Assembly (NCBI GenBank): GCA_003021105.1
Contig: PXRG01000019.1
Location: 1-47,442 of the forward strand
Reading direction: 5' to 3'
DNA length: 47,442 bases
Source of the DNA: Halobacteriales archaeon QS_1_68_17
GTDB lineage: Archaea > Halobacteriota > Halobacteria > Halobacteriales > Haloarculaceae
Shown: in pieces, positions 8,668 through 16,792 of the stretch
Layout of the letters: the number at the start of each line of letters is the position of its first letter
Numbering within the stretch: position 1 is the stretch's first letter
Notes under the pieces: generated by a model
Told to the model about the DNA's origin: nothing
Seen by the model: the letters and a program-made list of their open reading frames with translations, nothing else
The model's database searches: none
Translations under genes and position numbers: made by a program

Positions 8668-8937
8668 TCACGGGTTTCGCTTCTCGGCGCTCATCCGTTC
8701 CTCCAGCCGTTCGGCCTCGTTTTCTAGCACCGTCGGGTCGTACCCCCGCCGCTCCCACTCGTCCATCAACTGGAGGCACTCGTCGATCGTCACCCGCGGC
8801 GTTCCCCCCCAGGTGTTCTCCTCTATCTCCATGCGTCCCTCGGCGAAGCGCACGACGATCTCCGTGTCGGTGAGACTCTCGTAGGGGCGGACGGGATCGC
8901 TTTCGTTTCCGAAGAGCTTCTTGAGCCGTTGTAACAT
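8668..8937 (-). CDS. Conserved hypothetical protein
   Basis: 89 residues, acidic, predicted alpha/beta: MLQRLKKLFGNESDPV, then a beta segment EIVVRFAEGRMEI and a C-terminal helix ENEAERLEERMSAEKR. No named domain recognised. It lies 40 bp upstream of the 196-residue gene on the same strand and may be co-transcribed with it. Confidence 0.65.
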   Translation of the reverse strand: MLQRLKKLFGNESDPVRPYESLTDTEIVVRFAEGRMEIEENTWGGTPRVTIDECLQLMDEWERRGYDPTVLENEAERLEERMSAEKRNP

Positions 8938-9018
8938 GACTGACCCCTGGTCCGCGAGCCTAAAGGCTGTTTGCCCCGGCGGCGCAACCGGATGCCGGCC
9001 GGGTGTCGAACCCCCGGT

Positions 9019-9123
9019 TCAGTCTGCGCCGTGGGTCGGTACGTAGCTACACTGGCCACACGACCACGACTGGTTGCGTCGCCGGACCGTACCGCCACAG
9101 CGGGGACAGTCGAACTGGATCAC
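9019..9123 (-). CDS. 34-residue zinc-ribbon protein (GTG start)
   Basis: A tiny ORF starting at GTG. It reads MIQFDCPRCGGTVRRR and then SWSCGQCSYVPTHGAD, giving two CxxC knuckles (residues 6-9 and 22-25) that would bind one zinc. A TATA-like ATACATAA (minus strand, 9152-9159) ends 28 nt before the GTG, matching a leaderless transcript. Haloarchaea encode many such zinc-finger micro-proteins. Function unknown. Confidence 0.6.
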   Translation of the reverse strand: MIQFDCPRCGGTVRRRNQSWSCGQCSYVPTHGAD

Positions 9124-9187
9124 TGTACTAGGGGGAATGACGTTCGACGGCTTATGTATTTCTGTTCGACGGACGTCGAACACCGTG

Positions 9188-9478
9188 TCAGCCGACGACC
9201 GACACGGCGTCCCGCGGGAGCCGGCCGTCCGCCCAGTGTTTGGCGACGAAGTACAGTTCCGCGTCGTTCCGCAGCGTCACCCGGTAGACGTCCTCGACGT
9301 CGAGGTAGTCGGGCGTCTCCTCGACGACCCTGGCGACGAAGATCGTCTCGCCGGTCGCGTGCCGACCGCGGGCCGCCGCCAGGCGGTCGGGGACCTCGAT
9401 GACCCGGAACTCGTCGCCGAACACTTCCGGGTAATCCTCGATCCGCCGCCGGACGGCCTCGGTCGTGTACTCGGTCAT
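9188..9478 (-). CDS. Conserved hypothetical protein in operon with flavoprotein
   Basis: 96 residues, acidic and soluble, without a recognised domain. It begins MTEYTTEAVRRRIEDYPEVF and contains a beta-rich core (GETIFVARVVEE; YRVTLRNDAELYFVAKHW). The start lies 12 bp after the stop of the upstream FAD oxidoreductase, so they are probably one transcript. It may support that enzyme, but nothing in the sequence shows how. Confidence 0.7.
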   Translation of the reverse strand: MTEYTTEAVRRRIEDYPEVFGDEFRVIEVPDRLAAARGRHATGETIFVARVVEETPDYLDVEDVYRVTLRNDAELYFVAKHWADGRLPRDAVSVVG

Positions 9479-9490
9479 CGTCCCGGCGGA

Positions 9491-10678
9491 TCAGTCGTAG
9501 GTGTCCTTCGTGTACGGGATCGGGAGCTGTCTGCGGGTGTCCCGGCCGTCGTCGGTCCGGAGCGCGGTCGTGTCCACCAGCGACGCCTCGCCGTCGACAG
9601 CGATCTCGGCGACCAGTTCCCCCGAGGCGGGACTGTGCATGAACGCCCGCCCCGAGTGGCCGACGTTGTTGACGAAGCCGGGGACGCTCTCCTCGATGAT
9701 CGGGTGGTTCGAGGGCGTGATCGCGTAGACGCCCGACCAGGCGCGGACGATCTCGGTGTCCAGGCCGAAGTAGTCCGAGGAGGACATCAGCGCCTCCATC
9801 GCCATGTCGGCCCACTCGAGGTCGACCGTGTCCTGGAACGACTGGGGGTTGTCGGGGTCGACGGTCGGGTCGTCGTCCTCGAAGTGGCCGCCCGCCAGGA
9901 TCCGGTCCATGTCCCACGGCCGGAAGTACGCCCCTGTCCCCAGGTCGATGAAAAGCGGCGCGTCGTCGGGGACCTCCTTCTCGGGGTTCATGATCGCGGT
10001 CATGCGCTTTTTCGGCGTGATCGGCACCTCCACGTCGACCATCGCCGACACCCGGTGGCCCCACGGGCCGGCGGCGTTGACGACGTAGTCGGCGTCGATC
10101 TCCCGCTCGCCGCCGTTGATCTCGACGCCCCTGGCGCGGCCGGCCCCGTCCTGGCGGACGTCCGTGACCTGGTGGTCGGTGAGGATCTGCACGCCGTTCT
10201 CCCGGGCCAGCTGCGAGAACGCCTGGAGGCAGGCGTGCGGGTCGGCCATCGACGCCGCGGGGTCCCAGCCCATCGCCATGTAGTTCTCGGTTTTCAGCTC
10301 GGGGACGTGTTCGGTCCCTTCCTCGGGGGTGATGAACTCCGTCACCGCGCCGAGCTGGTTCTGCATGGCGATGTCGCCACGTAAGGTTTCGTACTGCGTG
10401 CGCGAGCGCACGCCGAACAGGTACCCGTTGTTCTTGTAGTCGATCTCGATGCCGAACTCCTCCTCGAAGCCGTTCCAGACCTCCAGGGACGCGAGTGACA
10501 TCTCGACGTGGACGGGCGTCGAGTACAGGGACCGCATCCCGCCGACTGCTCGCGGCGTCGATCCCGAGCCGATGTTCTCGCCCTGCTCGCACAGCGTCAC
10601 CTCGACGCCGTCCCGCTCGGACAGATAGTACGCGCTGGCCATCCCCGAGATGCCGCCGCCGATCACAACGACCTCCAT
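9491..10678 (-). CDS. FAD-dependent oxidoreductase, DAO family (amine/glycine oxidase-like)
   Basis: 395 residues. The N-terminal MEVVVIGGGISGMASAYYL is a Rossmann FAD motif. ENIGSGSTPRAVGGMRSLYS follows the usual early DAO pattern, and the C-terminal GHSGRAFMHSPASGELVAE closes the FAD site. Best described as sarcosine, dimethylglycine or glycine oxidase-like. The ATG at 10678 is chosen because the motif starts right there and a TATA-like AAAATATATG ends about 26 nt upstream. It is intact, unlike the relative at 2446-3619. With the MttB homologue it suggests stepwise demethylation of N-methyl compounds; substrate unproven. Confidence 0.88.
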   Translation of the reverse strand: MEVVVIGGGISGMASAYYLSERDGVEVTLCEQGENIGSGSTPRAVGGMRSLYSTPVHVEMSLASLEVWNGFEEEFGIEIDYKNNGYLFGVRSRTQYETLRGDIAMQNQLGAVTEFITPEEGTEHVPELKTENYMAMGWDPAASMADPHACLQAFSQLARENGVQILTDHQVTDVRQDGAGRARGVEINGGEREIDADYVVNAAGPWGHRVSAMVDVEVPITPKKRMTAIMNPEKEVPDDAPLFIDLGTGAYFRPWDMDRILAGGHFEDDDPTVDPDNPQSFQDTVDLEWADMAMEALMSSSDYFGLDTEIVRAWSGVYAITPSNHPIIEESVPGFVNNVGHSGRAFMHSPASGELVAEIAVDGEASLVDTTALRTDDGRDTRRQLPIPYTKDTYD

Positions 10679-10859
10679 GCTCCCATGTCCCGGTAACACA
10701 CACATATATTTTCCCTCTTTTTTCACGTCCTGGAATCCACTTGCTTCAGACCTGCTGACAGGAAATCGGCTCCCGAGCGATAGTGATAGAAATATTTTAT
10801 TTCGGGCTCCCGCGTCCGTTCGACCTACGATTTATGTGGGCGCTGGAACAGTGTCGACC

Positions 10860-11240
10860 ATGGCCACCATCGGTGCCTGGTGGGTTTCGAGCCACGACGC
10901 CCTGCCGGACGAGGAGGTACAGTGGTCGGGAAAGGGGATGTGGGTCAAGCCCACGGGGAGCATGATCGGGGGGATGCTCTACCTGACCGACCGGCGACTG
11001 CTGTTCAGTCCGCACCTGGTCGAGCGGCTCTTCCGGGCCGAAAAGCGCGCGGTCGACCTGGACGCGGTCGAGTCGGTCTCGGCCGAGTCGCTCTCCGGGA
11101 GCGACGTCGACAGCCCGCGGGGCAACCGGCTCGAACGGATGATCCGCGTCGAGTACGGCGACCCTACGGAGGAACCCGACCGGTTCGCCGCGGTCGATCC
11201 CGACGCGGTGCTCGAACGGCTCCGGTCCCGGATCGGGTGA
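10860..11240 (+). CDS. GRAM/PH-like domain protein
   Basis: 126 residues. The pattern GKGMWVKPTGSMIGGMLYLT followed by DRRLLFSPHLVERLF matches bacterial PH/GRAM-type domains (membrane-proximal beta-barrel, 'gives a signal, is displayed as TDRRLLF'). The C-terminal half is acidic. TATA-like TTTATG about 25 nt before the ATG supports this start over earlier in-frame codons. Function unknown. Confidence 0.7.
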   Translation: MATIGAWWVSSHDALPDEEVQWSGKGMWVKPTGSMIGGMLYLTDRRLLFSPHLVERLFRAEKRAVDLDAVESVSAESLSGSDVDSPRGNRLERMIRVEYGDPTEEPDRFAAVDPDAVLERLRSRIG

Positions 11241-11400
11241 GACGGTCCCCGGTCGCCGACCCGGACCGGGAGAAACTGTCCCAGCCGCCCCGACTCGGCT
11301 ATTCGCGGGTCGAGTTTCGCGGTATCGGGCCGGCACAGCGGTTCTCGCTCGCCGAATCCGGGCGCACCAACTATTTACACGCACGACCCCATATGGAACC

Positions 11401-11634
11401 ATGGACGCGGAAGCGAACCTGGCCACGATGTGGATGCTGGTAGCCGTCGGCGTGCCGGCCGCGGTCATCTACGGGACCGTGATGGTCATCGGCTGGGAGA
11501 TCGAGACGCTCCTCGAGTCGGTGGTCACCGGGGCGGTGGTCATCGGGAGCCTGGTCTGGATGACCTACTGTACCTGGCGGATCAGGCTGGTATCGGTTTC
11601 GCGGGTCCCGGATCTCGACCTCCCGGACCAGTAG
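11401..11634 (+). CDS. Small two-helix membrane protein
   Basis: 77 residues with two hydrophobic segments (about 8-29, MWMLVAVGVPAAVIYGTVMV, and 38-58, ESVVTGAVVIGSLVWMTYC) and a short polar C-terminus. No family recognised. It is 3 bp from the lipoprotein gene that follows, so the two are probably co-transcribed and may form a membrane complex. Confidence 0.65.
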   Translation: MDAEANLATMWMLVAVGVPAAVIYGTVMVIGWEIETLLESVVTGAVVIGSLVWMTYCTWRIRLVSVSRVPDLDLPDQ

Positions 11635-11637
11635 GCC

Positions 11638-12081
11638 ATGAGGCGGCGTCACCTCCTCGCACTGGCGGCCGGCGTGGCCGCGGCCGGGTGTTCGGGCCGC
11701 CCGGCGCTCCGCGAGGACACTGACCGCCACGATATCGACTACGGCGACAGCGTCCGGTACGACCTCGACGTCCGGACCCCCTTCACGCTGGAGTACGACC
11801 TCCGGGTTCTCGCTGGGCCGCCCGTCGACGTGGTCGTCGTCGCTCCCGAACACGTCGAGAACTTCCTGTCCGGCGAGCAGGTCCCCTACGCGAACGGTGC
11901 GACGCAGTTCGACACGGACGGGATCACCGTCCAGGCGAACGTCTGGGCCGGGCGGTGGGCCGTCCTGATCGCCAACGGGGCCGGCGCGGACGGCACGGGC
12001 GAGCGTGCGACCGCCTCGTTTCACTACCGCGTCCGGCGGTACGTCCCGTACGGGAGCGGCGACGAGGCGGGCCCGTCGTGA
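11638..12081 (+). CDS. Putative Tat-exported lipoprotein
   Basis: 147 residues. The N-terminus MRRRHLLALAAGVAAAGCSG combines twin arginines, a hydrophobic stretch and a lipobox-like AAGC, the usual form of haloarchaeal Tat lipoproteins, with Cys18 as the anchor. The mature part is beta-rich (RYDLDVRTPFTLEYDLRVL; GPPVDVVVVAPEHV) and ends with a beta segment FHYRVRRYVPY. The fold is unassigned; it probably sits on the outer face of the membrane. Confidence 0.75.
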   Translation: MRRRHLLALAAGVAAAGCSGRPALREDTDRHDIDYGDSVRYDLDVRTPFTLEYDLRVLAGPPVDVVVVAPEHVENFLSGEQVPYANGATQFDTDGITVQANVWAGRWAVLIANGAGADGTGERATASFHYRVRRYVPYGSGDEAGPS

Positions 12082-12132
12082 TTCACGAACTTATAGCCGA
12101 CAGTACGAGGTTCCGAACGCGGCGGTCCCGCG

Positions 12133-12276
12133 TCAGGCCAGCAGGTAAAACACCGCGAAGGGAATCCCGAACAGCAGTACCGTCATGCCGAGCAGTACGA
12201 GTCCGTAACTGACGAGCGTGCTCCCGACGGTAACCCACGTCGGGTGGTCGAACTCTTCTAACCGTTCGGTGACCAT
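12133..12276 (-). CDS. 47-residue membrane protein
   Basis: A small ORF starting MVTERLEEFDHPTWVTVGST, followed by hydrophobic helices (LVSYGLVLLGMTVLLFGIPF and onward to YLLA). A TATA-like AAACTATGA ends about 22 nt before the ATG (minus strand), consistent with a leaderless transcript. The mixture of an acidic N-terminus and one long or two short membrane helices is common for small haloarchaeal membrane proteins. Function unknown. Confidence 0.6.
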   Translation of the reverse strand: MVTERLEEFDHPTWVTVGSTLVSYGLVLLGMTVLLFGIPFAVFYLLA

Positions 12277-12730
12277 ACTGACCGGTCGGTGCCGGGATTC
12301 ATAGTTTTACCTCTTCACCTCCGCGGTGGCGAACTCCGCGGGCAGGTGATCGACGCTACGGGGCTTCCCACTCCTCGTTCGGTGGTTCGTATCAATAGTA
12401 TATTCAAATTGATATTACTCGAATAATATTTCTCGATAGATATTTCGTCGGGCGCGTTTCTTCGACGGAGGCCCGCGGGACCTGCACGCGACAGAGATGG
12501 CTATCGAAAAGGAAACGTACGAGCCACGGAATCCACTCCTTGCGGTCGATACCTCGCCAAGGTCGCCCATTTGCGGTAGTGCGTGCGACGGCATGTGGCA
12601 CCGTGTTCGACAGCTATATCGGGGAGTAGCCAGGAAGGGACGTCGGGTAGTTCCTGCACGCGTCCGCCTCGTGTATAATTTCGGAATAAATAAAGACATA
12701 TTGTCACGTATGCGTTCCGCTACGTGACTC
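12277..12730. other. Gene-free region with an AT-rich core
   Basis: About 450 bp with no ORF I trust. The core at 12388-12450 (AGTATATTCAAATTGATATT and following) is strikingly AT-rich for this genome, and 12660-12710 is again AT-rich. Short ORFs of 65-95 codons on both strands lack codon bias and homology I can recognise. It may be a decayed mobile-element remnant or a large regulatory region for the small gene at 12731-12931. Confidence 0.4.
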
Positions 12731-12931
12731 TCAGGAACCGAGGATTTCGGCGATCCGGCGCGGTTCGCCGGTGAGCGCGGGGTCCTCGTCGACGATCTTG
12801 AGCACCTCGTGGTCGGTCACGTCGGGGTAGGACTTTCCGATGGCGTCCTCGACGAGCGAGCGTTCGAGGCGGAACTCCGTTCCCTCGTACACCACGTCGA
12901 CCCCCTGTTCGTCGAAGGAGAGAAGGGTCAT
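12731..12931 (-). CDS. Small conserved hypothetical protein
   Basis: 66 residues, acidic: MTLLSFDEQGVDVVYEGTEF, then RLERSLVEDAIGKSYPDVTD and a C-terminal EPRRIAEILGS. Codon use fits a real haloarchaeal gene. No domain recognised. It diverges from the bactofilin-like gene; the two starts are about 100 bp apart. Confidence 0.65.
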   Translation of the reverse strand: MTLLSFDEQGVDVVYEGTEFRLERSLVEDAIGKSYPDVTDHEVLKIVDEDPALTGEPRRIAEILGS

Positions 12932-13033
12932 GACGGACGGTAGGGACGAGGGGGAGATAAATCTGTGCCACGCGTCAGACGGCCGTCAGACGGAGGGCTG
13001 GGCTTTAATACAGCCGAACGCGCCATTTGTGGT

Positions 13034-14239
13034 GTGCTCCGCTCCGATCCGCTCGACGAACTGGCGATCCCGGACGGCACGACCGTCGAGGAACACGACC
13101 TCGTGACCGACGGGGACGTCATGGTCGGCGGACAGAGCACCGTCGAGTTCGGCGTCCGCGGCCGGAACGTCATCGCGGGCGAGCGGGTCCGGTTCGGCGG
13201 CCACATCGAGGCCGAGGGCGACTGCCGACTCGACATGTGGTGTGACGTCGCCGAGGACGTGCTCGTCGGCCGGGACGCGTATCTCGGCGAGCGGGTCCAC
13301 GTCGGCGGCCAGTTGCTCGTCTCGGGCGACCTCGACATCGGCGACGACGTCGACATCGAGGAGGGGTTCGAGGCCAACGGCTGGATCGTCATCCGCAACC
13401 CGATGCCGACCATCGTCTTCCTGTTCGTCTACCTGACCCAGCTGCTCCGGATCGGCGAGGAGGAGGCCGCGGCCGACCTGCTCGCGGAGGTCGGCGCGGA
13501 CGCGAGCGACCACGACCCGCTGATCATCCCGCGGGGGGCGTCGGTGGGCGACGACGCCTGGCGGGTCTCGACGCCGGCCCGGATCGGCGACGGCTGTCGC
13601 ATCCACGGGAACGTCCGCGCGGGATCGCTGACCGTCGGCCGCGACACCGTCGTGTTCGGGAGCCTCCGGACGAAAGGCGAGGTCATCGTCGGCCGCGGCA
13701 CCGAGATCAAAGGCGACGTGACCACGCGGAACGGCGACGTCCGCGTCGGCCCCGGCACGCAGGTGTGGGGCGACATCGTCGCCGACGACGTCGCGCTCCA
13801 CGAGAACGCTACCGTCGAAGGCAAGATCCGGGCCCGCGGGGAGATGCAGATGCACACCGATGCCGTCCTCGACGTCCCCGACGAGGACGCGGCGGCGATG
13901 GCCGAGATGGCGGCCGAACTGGCCGACGACCCCGACGGGGAAGCGCCGGACGAAAATCCGGCGGATGCGGGCGACGACCGGACGCCGGCGGACGGCGGGA
14001 ACGGCGAGCAGACGGCCACACCGGATTCCAGCACCGACGACGAGGGTGGAGTGGACGACGAGGCGGCCGACGGCGAGTCCACCGATGCGGAGGCCGACAA
14101 TTCCACCGACGCGGAGACCGACGGCGAGTCCACCGACGCGGAGACCGACGGCGAGTCCACCGACGCGGAGGCCGACGATTCCACCGACGCGGAGGCCGAC
14201 GATTCCACCGACGCGGACGCCGCCGAGGTCTCCGACTGA
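13034..14239 (+). CDS. Bactofilin-like polymer-forming protein with acidic repeat tail
   Basis: 401 residues starting at GTG. Residues about 15-290 are a run of short beta-solenoid repeats (for example VGRDAYLGERVHVGGQLLVS and VGRGTEIKGDVTTRNGDVRV), typical of bactofilin/polymer-forming cytoskeletal proteins. One hydrophobic stretch (PTIVFLFVYLTQLL, about 122-135) interrupts them. The last ~90 residues are very acidic and end in tandem STDAE-type repeats. The GTG is supported by a TATA-like CTTTAATA (13004-13011) ending 22 nt upstream; a longer frame begins at 12965. It may form filaments or scaffold at the membrane; role unknown. Confidence 0.75.
   Translation: MLRSDPLDELAIPDGTTVEEHDLVTDGDVMVGGQSTVEFGVRGRNVIAGERVRFGGHIEAEGDCRLDMWCDVAEDVLVGRDAYLGERVHVGGQLLVSGDLDIGDDVDIEEGFEANGWIVIRNPMPTIVFLFVYLTQLLRIGEEEAAADLLAEVGADASDHDPLIIPRGASVGDDAWRVSTPARIGDGCRIHGNVRAGSLTVGRDTVVFGSLRTKGEVIVGRGTEIKGDVTTRNGDVRVGPGTQVWGDIVADDVALHENATVEGKIRARGEMQMHTDAVLDVPDEDAAAMAEMAAELADDPDGEAPDENPADAGDDRTPADGGNGEQTATPDSSTDDEGGVDDEAADGESTDAEADNSTDAETDGESTDAETDGESTDAEADDSTDAEADDSTDADAAEVSD
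14069..14222 (+). repeat. Tandem acidic repeats (STDAE) inside the bactofilin-like gene
   Basis: Degenerate tandem copies of 24- and 33-bp units encoding DGESTDAETD or DDSTDAEA. At least six STDA units occur in a row, with two near-identical 33-bp units side by side (around 14109-14175). Likely to vary in number by slippage. Confidence 0.8.
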
Positions 14240-14294
14240 TACCGCCGAGGCCGGGACCGAAAGACAGTTTCCGCGCTCCCGCCTACCGGCCGGT

Positions 14295-15476
14295 ATGCTC
14301 TCGATCGCCCTTGCCGGCAAGCCCAACGCCGGCAAGTCTACCTCCTACAAGGCGGCCACGATGGCCGACGTGGACGTGGGCAACTACCCATTTACGACGA
14401 TCGATCCGAACAGGGGAATCAGCCACGTCCGCACGGAGTGTCCCTGTCTCGACCGCGACGAGCGGTGTGGCGACGAAGACTGCCGGAACGGGAAGCGGTA
14501 CGTCCCCGTCGAACTGCTGGACGTGGCGGGTCTCGTCCCCGGTGCCCACGAGGGCAGAGGACTCGGGAACCAGTTTCTCGACGAACTCTCGAACGCCGAC
14601 GCGATCCTCCACGTCGTCGACGCGGCCGGCGCGACCGACGCCGAGGGCGAACCGGTGGGGGTCGGCGAGCACGACCCCGTCGAGGACGTGGACTTCGTCG
14701 AGAGGGAGATGGACCTCTGGCTGGCCGGCATCGTCGCGCGCAACTGGGAGGGCGTCGAGCGCCAGTCCCGCTCGCCGGGGTTCGACATCGACGAGGCGCT
14801 CGCGGACCTGCTCACCGGCATCGGCGCGACGGAACTGGAGGTCGCCCGCACGCTCCGGGCGCTCGACTACCCCGAGGACCCCCGCGAGTGGACCGACGAC
14901 CACCGCGAGGCGCTCGCCCGCGAGATCCGGGCGCGGACCAAACCCATCGTCGTCGTCGCCAACAAGGCGGACATCGCGCCCGCGGAGAACATCCGGCGCC
15001 TGCAGGACGCCGCCGACTACGTCGTGCCCGCCACCGCGGACGGCGAACTCGCGCTCCGGAAGGCCGCGGAGGCCGGTATCGTCGACTACGACCCGGGCGA
15101 CCCCGACTTCGCTGTCGTCGGGGACGTGAGCGACCAGCAACGCGACGGACTCGAACGCATCCGCGAGGTCGTCGCCGAGTGGGGCGGGACCGGCGTCCAG
15201 GCGGCGCTGGACGCGGCCGTCTACGACCTGCTGGATCACCTCACGGCCTACCCCGTCCAGAACGAATCGAAGTGGACGGACGGCCAGGGGAACGTCCTCC
15301 CCGACGCCGTTCTACTCCCCGAGGGGTCGACGCCCCGCGACCTCGCGTACGCCGTCCACTCGGACATCGGCGACGGGTACCTCCACGCGGTCGACGCCCG
15401 CGAGCAACGCCGCATCGGCGAGGACCGCGAACTCGAAGAGGGCGACGTCGTAAAGATAGTCAGCACCGCGACGTGA
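14295..15476 (+). CDS. YchF/Obg-type GTPase with TGS domain
   Basis: 393 residues. The G1 motif GKPNAGKS lies at residues 8-15, switch II DVAGLVPGAHEGRGLGNQFL follows, and NKAD is the G4 motif. An alpha-helical insertion sits in the G domain, and a C-terminal TGS domain covers about residues 310-393. This is the archaeal YchF-related (MJ1332-like) translation-associated P-loop NTPase. The first switch has a Cys-rich insert (CPCLDRDERCGDEDC), common in archaeal members and possibly metal- or redox-sensitive. It starts 55 bp after the bactofilin-like gene. Confidence 0.9.
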   Translation: MLSIALAGKPNAGKSTSYKAATMADVDVGNYPFTTIDPNRGISHVRTECPCLDRDERCGDEDCRNGKRYVPVELLDVAGLVPGAHEGRGLGNQFLDELSNADAILHVVDAAGATDAEGEPVGVGEHDPVEDVDFVEREMDLWLAGIVARNWEGVERQSRSPGFDIDEALADLLTGIGATELEVARTLRALDYPEDPREWTDDHREALAREIRARTKPIVVVANKADIAPAENIRRLQDAADYVVPATADGELALRKAAEAGIVDYDPGDPDFAVVGDVSDQQRDGLERIREVVAEWGGTGVQAALDAAVYDLLDHLTAYPVQNESKWTDGQGNVLPDAVLLPEGSTPRDLAYAVHSDIGDGYLHAVDAREQRRIGEDRELEEGDVVKIVSTAT

Positions 15477-15520
15477 CCGGCCGCGGTCGCGCGAAACGAT
15501 GTCCGATCCCGCGACGGCCG

Positions 15521-15799
15521 TCAGTGGTCCTCGGGGCCGAATTCGGTGACGTCGATCCCCCCGTCGGCGTCGACGGCGACCCTGTAGCCGGCGTACCCGA
15601 ACGTGATCCGACCGCCGGTGTCGTCATCGTCCTCGACCATCCCGTCTAACGCTTCCGGGTCCAGTACCTCGTAGAGGGGCGGCGACAGGTCTACCGAATC
15701 GACCCCTTCCAGGCGCGCGATCTCCTCGACGATCCGGACGCTCGGCGGTGCGGGATCGCCGGACGGACTCTCCCCGTCGGTCTGCTCTCTGGCTGCCAT
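15521..15799 (-). CDS. HalOD1 output domain protein
   Basis: 92 residues. The middle and C-terminal part (SVRIVEEIARLEGVDSVDLS, PPLYEVLDPEALDGMV, ITFGYAGYRVAVDADG) is a HalOD1 domain, a haloarchaea-specific module proposed to act as a signalling output. A TATA-like TTTTTAAG ends about 27 nt before the ATG and supports this start. Regulatory partners are not visible. Confidence 0.85.
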   Translation of the reverse strand: MAAREQTDGESPSGDPAPPSVRIVEEIARLEGVDSVDLSPPLYEVLDPEALDGMVEDDDDTGGRITFGYAGYRVAVDADGGIDVTEFGPEDH

Positions 15800-15876
15800 G
15801 CTTGTGCGTACAGGCCGCACAGCCGAACTTAAAAATTCGTCAGACACCTGTAGCGTGAACGACTGTTTCGCCGGCA

Positions 15877-16728
15877 TCACGAGAACGGGCGGAACCAGAC
15901 CGCGGCGACCAGCACCGCCAGGAAGAGATACGAGCCGCGGATCAGCAGCATCGTCGCCAGTTCCGGGTCCGCCCGGCGGGCGAACGCCGCGACGGCGGCG
16001 AAGGCCGCCACCGCCGCGAGCGTGCTGGGCGGGAACACCGCCGCCACCGAGAGCACGACGACCGCCAGCAGGCCGGCTCCCATCAGGCCGTAGGCGGTCA
16101 AGTGCGCACGCTCTCGGCCGACCGCGACCGCGACGGTCCGCTTGGAGATCGACCGGTCGTACTCCACGTCGGTCGCGTCGTCGATCACCTTGATGCCCGA
16201 GAGGATCACCAGGAAGACGGCGGCGAACGACACCACCACCGGCGCGAACGCGGTCGCCTGGACGTAGTACCCGCCGAGCAGCGCCAGCGCGACCCCCAGC
16301 GGGTAGCCGGTCGTCGCGGAGACGGGGTTGGTGTCCAGTTGCGGCGCGTGGAAGTAGCCGATCACCCACCCCGGCAGCGTCAGCAGCGCGGCGACGGCGT
16401 CGATCAGGAGGAAAAGCGCCCCGGCCGCGAGGAAAAACAGGGCAGTCGCCCCGGCCAGGGCCAGCCGACAGCCCCCCGCGGTCAGGGGGTGGTCGTCGTC
16501 CTCGCCGCGGCCGTAGAAGTCGACGTACCCGTCCTTGACGTGGGCGGTGTAGAGGCCGGCGAACACCGCGACCGAGTGCACGAGGCCGAGGCGGACGGAG
16601 AAGGTCCCCGCGAGCGTCGCCCCGAACCACGACGAGGCGATGGGCGGCAGCATGAAGATCGGGTGGATCTGCGACGTGAACGCCCGGAGGGCGGCGACGG
16701 GGCCACTGCCGTGGCGGGCGACCTGCAT
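15877..16728 (-). CDS. UbiA family prenyltransferase
   Basis: 283 residues, eight or so membrane helices. The two Asp-rich motifs of UbiA enzymes are present in altered form: DGYVDFYGRGEDDDHPLT near residue 70 and DDATDVEYDRSISKRT near 180. These bind Mg-prenyl diphosphate. Haloarchaea carry several UbiA paralogues (ether-lipid and quinone synthesis among others), and the substrate of this one is not evident. The ATG at 16728 is preferred to a codon four residues upstream. Confidence 0.85.
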   Translation of the reverse strand: MQVARHGSGPVAALRAFTSQIHPIFMLPPIASSWFGATLAGTFSVRLGLVHSVAVFAGLYTAHVKDGYVDFYGRGEDDDHPLTAGGCRLALAGATALFFLAAGALFLLIDAVAALLTLPGWVIGYFHAPQLDTNPVSATTGYPLGVALALLGGYYVQATAFAPVVVSFAAVFLVILSGIKVIDDATDVEYDRSISKRTVAVAVGRERAHLTAYGLMGAGLLAVVVLSVAAVFPPSTLAAVAAFAAVAAFARRADPELATMLLIRGSYLFLAVLVAAVWFRPFS

Positions 16729-16792
16729 ACGTTTTCGCACGGCTCGAATCGTGTTAAAATCCCCCGTCCCGGCCGCCGTCCCCGTCCGCGGA

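Noticed and set aside
12415..12727. Three overlapping short ORFs on both strands.
   Set aside because: No codon bias or recognisable domain, and they compete in the same interval; treated as a gene-free island.
13765..15129. Long Arg/Pro-rich plus-strand frame across the bactofilin-like and GTPase genes.
   Set aside because: Low-complexity arginine-rich translation typical of an out-of-frame reading of GC-rich DNA; the two real genes explain the interval.
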